Positions 40,939 to 43,111 of a DNA stretch of 43,111 nt are shown piece after piece. Each line of letters opens with the position of its first letter. Position 1 is the stretch's first letter. The DNA comes from Prevotella sp. (lineage in GTDB: Bacteria > Bacteroidota > Bacteroidia > Bacteroidales > Bacteroidaceae), in assembly GCA_017554385.1 (NCBI GenBank), contig JAFZIL010000029.1, positions 1 through 43,111 of the forward strand, read 5' to 3'. Under the pieces are notes generated by a model. It did no database searches. It had not been told where the DNA came from and saw nothing but the letters and a program-made list of their open reading frames with translations. The translations under genes and the position numbers were made by a program.

Positions 40939-42207
40939 CTATGGTTCTATCAGACAGTCGAACATGAAGCACCAATTGGGAAGTTTCGTCTTCACTGACG
41001 AAGAGCTATACAGAACTGGTGCCGAGTCGCAGAGGTTACCACGCGGCCCGAACAGCGGTCCCGTGGTGCTGGGCGAGCCATTGACGGCATAGCGCACGGA
41101 GCAGCCTTCGGTCCATGCTCTACAACGCACTATGACACTGTCGCCGCTGATGGCGGCGTCGAGGGCAATATCGCGACCGTCAGGGGTGACGACGCTGAAG
41201 CCGTAGCAAGGAGCCTTGGCCACGCTGACGGTATCGAAACGCAAGGGCGGACAGGGCACATGCAGACGCACGACGACACTGCTATCGCAGGCACGAACGC
41301 TCAGGGGCACCAGACCTTGCTGCCGCTCCCCTCCCCTTACGATGCCAAGCGCGGCACGGGCGGCACGATGGCCCACCTGCTGCTGACCTTCGGCAGTGAG
41401 GTGGATGCCCTCGTGGGCAAAGGCATATGGATAGACGGGTGAGCTGGCCCAGAATAGGCTGTCGTCGCGTATCAGTTCCATCTGTGCCTGCGCCACGCTG
41501 ACCTCGGGACAGTCGAAGTCTAAAGGCCTGAAATGTGAAGCCATGGTGAGCTGGTTGGTCTGGTAGCTCACGATGCGCACAGGAACAGTCTGCCCGGTGA
41601 GGCGGACAACGTCGGCATTTAGCCGCCCGGCGAACTGGCGCATGGCATGGGCATAATCGATGCGGGTGCGACGCTCCATGTCGGTCTCGCCATGCATCCA
41701 GCAGAGCGCGGGAACAACGAAGTCCCAGCCACGGCCGAGAGCCTCATCACGGGCCTGGGCAATGTCGTTAAGCAGCCGCTCGTAGGGTTCCGTGCCCGGT
41801 GCAATGCCCATATAGGGCGTGGCACCCTGACCACCAGGGAAGATGCAGACCACGGTGTCCGCTCCTAACTGCCGGACCAGGTCGAGCGCCATAGTGTAAG
41901 AAGATAGCTCGAACGAACGGCTGTCGCGTCCCAGGAGTCGCTTGACCAGCTCTTTCGTGCCGTTCAGGTCAAAATAGCCGAAATCGTGGTCGAGTCGCTG
42001 AGTGAAAATGCGCCCGTCGGACTGCTTGACCAGTGCATCGAAGTCGGTGATCCGCGTGGCCTCCTCACCCAACGCAAGACTCTGGCCGTAGACGGGCAGA
42101 CAGAGCACGGTGCGGTGGGCAGGCTGCTCGGCAGCACACCCTGCAAGCAGCATCAGCATGGCCCACAGGACCACCATTACGACGTGTATGGAAAAAAGAT
42201 TCTTCAT
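40939..42207 (-). CDS. SGNH-family carbohydrate esterase lipoprotein
   Basis: 422 residues. Lipoprotein signal with C24 (LLAGCAA), so membrane-anchored and outside the cytoplasm. SGNH blocks: the Ser in LPVYGQSLALG (block I), FPGGQGATP, ALCWMHGETD (block III, WxxGExD type of CE6/sialate O-acetylesterase-like enzymes), and the catalytic His in EGIHLTAEGQ. A beta-sandwich follows (about 290-422). Probably removes acetyl groups from xylan or other hemicellulose so the glycosidases next door can act. It has its own promoter and is followed after 118 bp by the GH2 operon in the same direction. Exact CE family is uncertain. Confidence 0.8.
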   Translation of the reverse strand: MKNLFSIHVVMVVLWAMLMLLAGCAAEQPAHRTVLCLPVYGQSLALGEEATRITDFDALVKQSDGRIFTQRLDHDFGYFDLNGTKELVKRLLGRDSRSFELSSYTMALDLVRQLGADTVVCIFPGGQGATPYMGIAPGTEPYERLLNDIAQARDEALGRGWDFVVPALCWMHGETDMERRTRIDYAHAMRQFAGRLNADVVRLTGQTVPVRIVSYQTNQLTMASHFRPLDFDCPEVSVAQAQMELIRDDSLFWASSPVYPYAFAHEGIHLTAEGQQQVGHRAARAALGIVRGGERQQGLVPLSVRACDSSVVVRLHVPCPPLRFDTVSVAKAPCYGFSVVTPDGRDIALDAAISGDSVIVRCRAWTEGCSVRYAVNGSPSTTGPLFGPRGNLCDSAPVLYSSSSVKTKLPNWCFMFDCLIEP

Positions 42208-42215
42208 TCAGCATG

Positions 42216-42246
42216 CAAAAATACGAAAAAAAAACGATTCCTGCAA
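42216..42246 (-). promoter_or_regulatory. Promoter of the esterase gene
   Basis: Minus strand TTG (42244-42246), 20-bp spacer, TATTTTTG (42216-42223), 8 bp before the ATG at 42207. Confidence 0.7.
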
Positions 42247-42277
42247 GCTTTTCGACAAAACGACATAGACGACCACC

Positions 42278-42637
42278 TTATTGTAGCATGCGTTGTCCCG
42301 TGTTGCAGTCGCACTGCATATAGACCTGCTTGATGGGATGTGCCTTCATCGGCGAGATGACGACACGCTGGCCAGTTTTTCGATAGGCACATTCTACCAC
42401 TTGTAGGAAGCGTTCTTCCAAGTCACGGTCAGCATACGGACTGTCGTATCGCTGTTCCCACTGTTCAAGATGGCGATTCAGAATTTTCCCCAGATCTTCC
42501 TTTGTCTCGTATTTCTTGACGTTCAGGTCCAAATGCAAAATGGGATATTCCTTCCACTCCCAGTCCACAGTGCTGGCATACAATCCTTCAAACAAGTCTT
42601 TCTTTCCAGAGAAGAAAGCCTCAAGCGTGCTGACCAT
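42278..42637 (-). pseudogene. Internal fragment of an AAA-ATPase-like / PD-(D/E)XK (DUF1703-type) gene
   Basis: 119 codons from an ATG at 42637. Residues STLEAFFSGKKDLFEGLYA, EYPILHLDLNVKKYETKEDL and ADRDLEERFLQVVECAYRKT are the typical middle part of the abundant Bacteroidales AAA-ATPase-like proteins. The Walker A segment (RPRRFGKSLLL) that should precede STLEA is missing, and after GQRVVI the expected Walker B LVDEYDKP is replaced by unrelated SPMKAHPIKQ. It is therefore broken at both ends and not functional as an ATPase. It lies near repeats and an IS end, fitting decay in an unstable spot. A short expressed remnant cannot be excluded. Confidence 0.7.
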
Positions 42638-42669
42638 CGCGCGCTTTCTATATATGTGAAACATAAAAA

Positions 42670-42780
42670 GGTGTGCCCCTGTGCCCCCTTTTTCCTGTTT
42701 CCCCTTTATATAAAGGCAATCAGAGGGGGCACACCCTGCAAAAAAACGCGCCCCCTGTGTGCCCCCCATGTGCCCCCCCC
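42670..42780. repeat. GTGCCCC-rich repeat cluster with an inverted arm
   Basis: GTGCCCC occurs at 42673, 42681, 42759 and 42770 (the last with eight Cs) and inverted as GGGGGCAC at 42725. GGTGTGCCCC (42670-42679) and GGGGCACACC (42726-42735) are a perfect 10-bp inverted pair. No gene is called here. Confidence 0.65.
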
Positions 42781-42830
42781 TTCAGACCAACAACCCTGAA
42801 CTTGCTTGAAAACAGGGGCTGATTGAGTGT

Positions 42831-42950
42831 CAAACAGTATCTTTGATGTTTCCAAACAGTATCTTTGATGTTTCCAAACAGTATCTTTGATGATGCCAAA
42901 CAGTATCTTTGATGATGCCAAACAGTATCTTTGATGATGCCAAACAGTAT
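42831..42950. repeat. 22-bp tandem repeat array beside an IS66 end
   Basis: Copies start at 42831, 42853, 42875, 42897, 42919 and 42941 (last one partial), exact 22-bp period. Unit: CAAACAGTATCTTTGATG plus NTNC. Each full unit contains TATCTTTG, a perfect -7 promoter box, but without a -33 box at the right spacing. The minus strand has no stops in any frame, so open frames there are artefacts. Confidence 0.92.
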
Positions 42951-42972
42951 GTTTTGTAGATGGAGGCAGGGG

Positions 42973-43111
42973 GTAAGCGTATCCGCTGTAGCATCTAGCC
43001 TGGTTTGTTGGCCAGTTTCCATTTATCGGGTAGCAGGTCTCTGTATTTCGTAATAGGAGTGTTAGGTGGCAGTGTCGCAGCCTTGTTGATGATGTCCGAT
43101 ATGTACTCGAA
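42973..43111 (-). mobile_element. IS66-family insertion sequence, end fragment
   Basis: The terminal sequence GTAAGCGTATCC starts at 42973, matching the GTAA ends of IS66-family elements. The transposase C-terminus lies just inside. The rest runs past the window. The 8 bp outside (42965-42972) would be the target duplication; its partner is not in view. Confidence 0.65.
42995..43111 (-). CDS. IS66-family transposase, C-terminal end (partial)
   Basis: 38 codons plus TAG (42995-42997), cut by the window edge. FEYISDIINKAATLPPN followed by KYRDLLPDKWKLANKPG matches the small C-terminal domain of IS66 transposases, with the LLP-x-x-W signature. The stop is 22 bp from the element's presumed end. 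Whether the upstream part is intact cannot be seen. Confidence 0.75.
   Translation of the reverse strand, partial: FEYISDIINKAATLPPNTPITKYRDLLPDKWKLANKPG

Noticed and set aside
42831-42950. CRISPR array
   Set aside because: The copies are directly adjacent with an exact 22-bp period and no variable spacers; no cas genes are present.
42706-43022. Genes of 71 and 100 codons on the minus strand
   Set aside because: Both are read through the 22-bp array, whose minus strand lacks stops in every frame; the real signal beside it is the transposase end in another frame.

Overview
The window looks like chromosomal DNA of a carbohydrate-degrading member of the Bacteroidales, most likely Prevotella or a close relative. 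This is inferred from five things. Genes are preceded by TAnnTTTG (-7) promoter boxes and not by Shine-Dalgarno sites. IspG carries a vestige of the extra domain typical of Bacteroidetes. Several secreted glycoside hydrolases share a short C-terminal tail. There is a lipid A phosphatase/EptA pair. The gene order and codon use also fit. No rRNA or tRNA gene, prophage or CRISPR array was seen.

Layout. 1-4.3 kb: an efflux adaptor, a TolC-like outer membrane protein and an acyl-CoA synthetase. 4.3-6.8 kb: a secreted GH27 enzyme. 6.8-7.7 kb: a non-coding stretch with ordered repeats (an 8-bp array in 21-bp units flanked by inverted 14-bp iterons), then a decayed gene fragment. 7.7-11.8 kb, minus strand: ndk, a GH95 fucosidase and a sugar aminotransferase. 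11.9-13.7 kb: an A+T-rich type II restriction-modification pair, evidently a foreign insertion. 14.1-19.9 kb: an LRR surface protein and three glycosyltransferases. 20.0-26.2 kb: an LpxL-type acyltransferase, a GH10 xylanase with CBM6-like modules, and the lipid A phosphatase/EptA pair. 26.3-34.5 kb, minus strand: a long housekeeping run (pdxY-like, ruvB, MATE, hypothetical, rpoN, PAP2-like, purE, ispG). 34.6-42.2 kb, minus strand: a C1 peptidase lipoprotein, GH43, GH2 and an SGNH esterase lipoprotein. 42.3-43.1 kb: an AAA-ATPase remnant, a 22-bp tandem array and the end of an IS66 element that runs off the window.

How the genes fit together. GH10, GH43, GH2 and the esterase fit arabinoxylan or other hemicellulose breakdown, with GH27 and GH95 removing galactose and fucose side chains. 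The glycosyltransferases, aminotransferase, LpxL, phosphatase and EptA fit the building and tailoring of surface glycan and lipid A.

The most unusual signal is a set of short-period repeats (7, 8 or 9 bp) and small palindromes placed both in gene boundaries and, in frame, inside conserved genes. One 44-bp heptad element occurs nearly unchanged inside ispG and inside an unrelated glycosyltransferase. A related tract forms the stop/start junction of two other glycosyltransferases. Within genes the stop-free strand is the sense strand. At boundaries the strand that supplies TGA and GTG/TTG is the sense strand.
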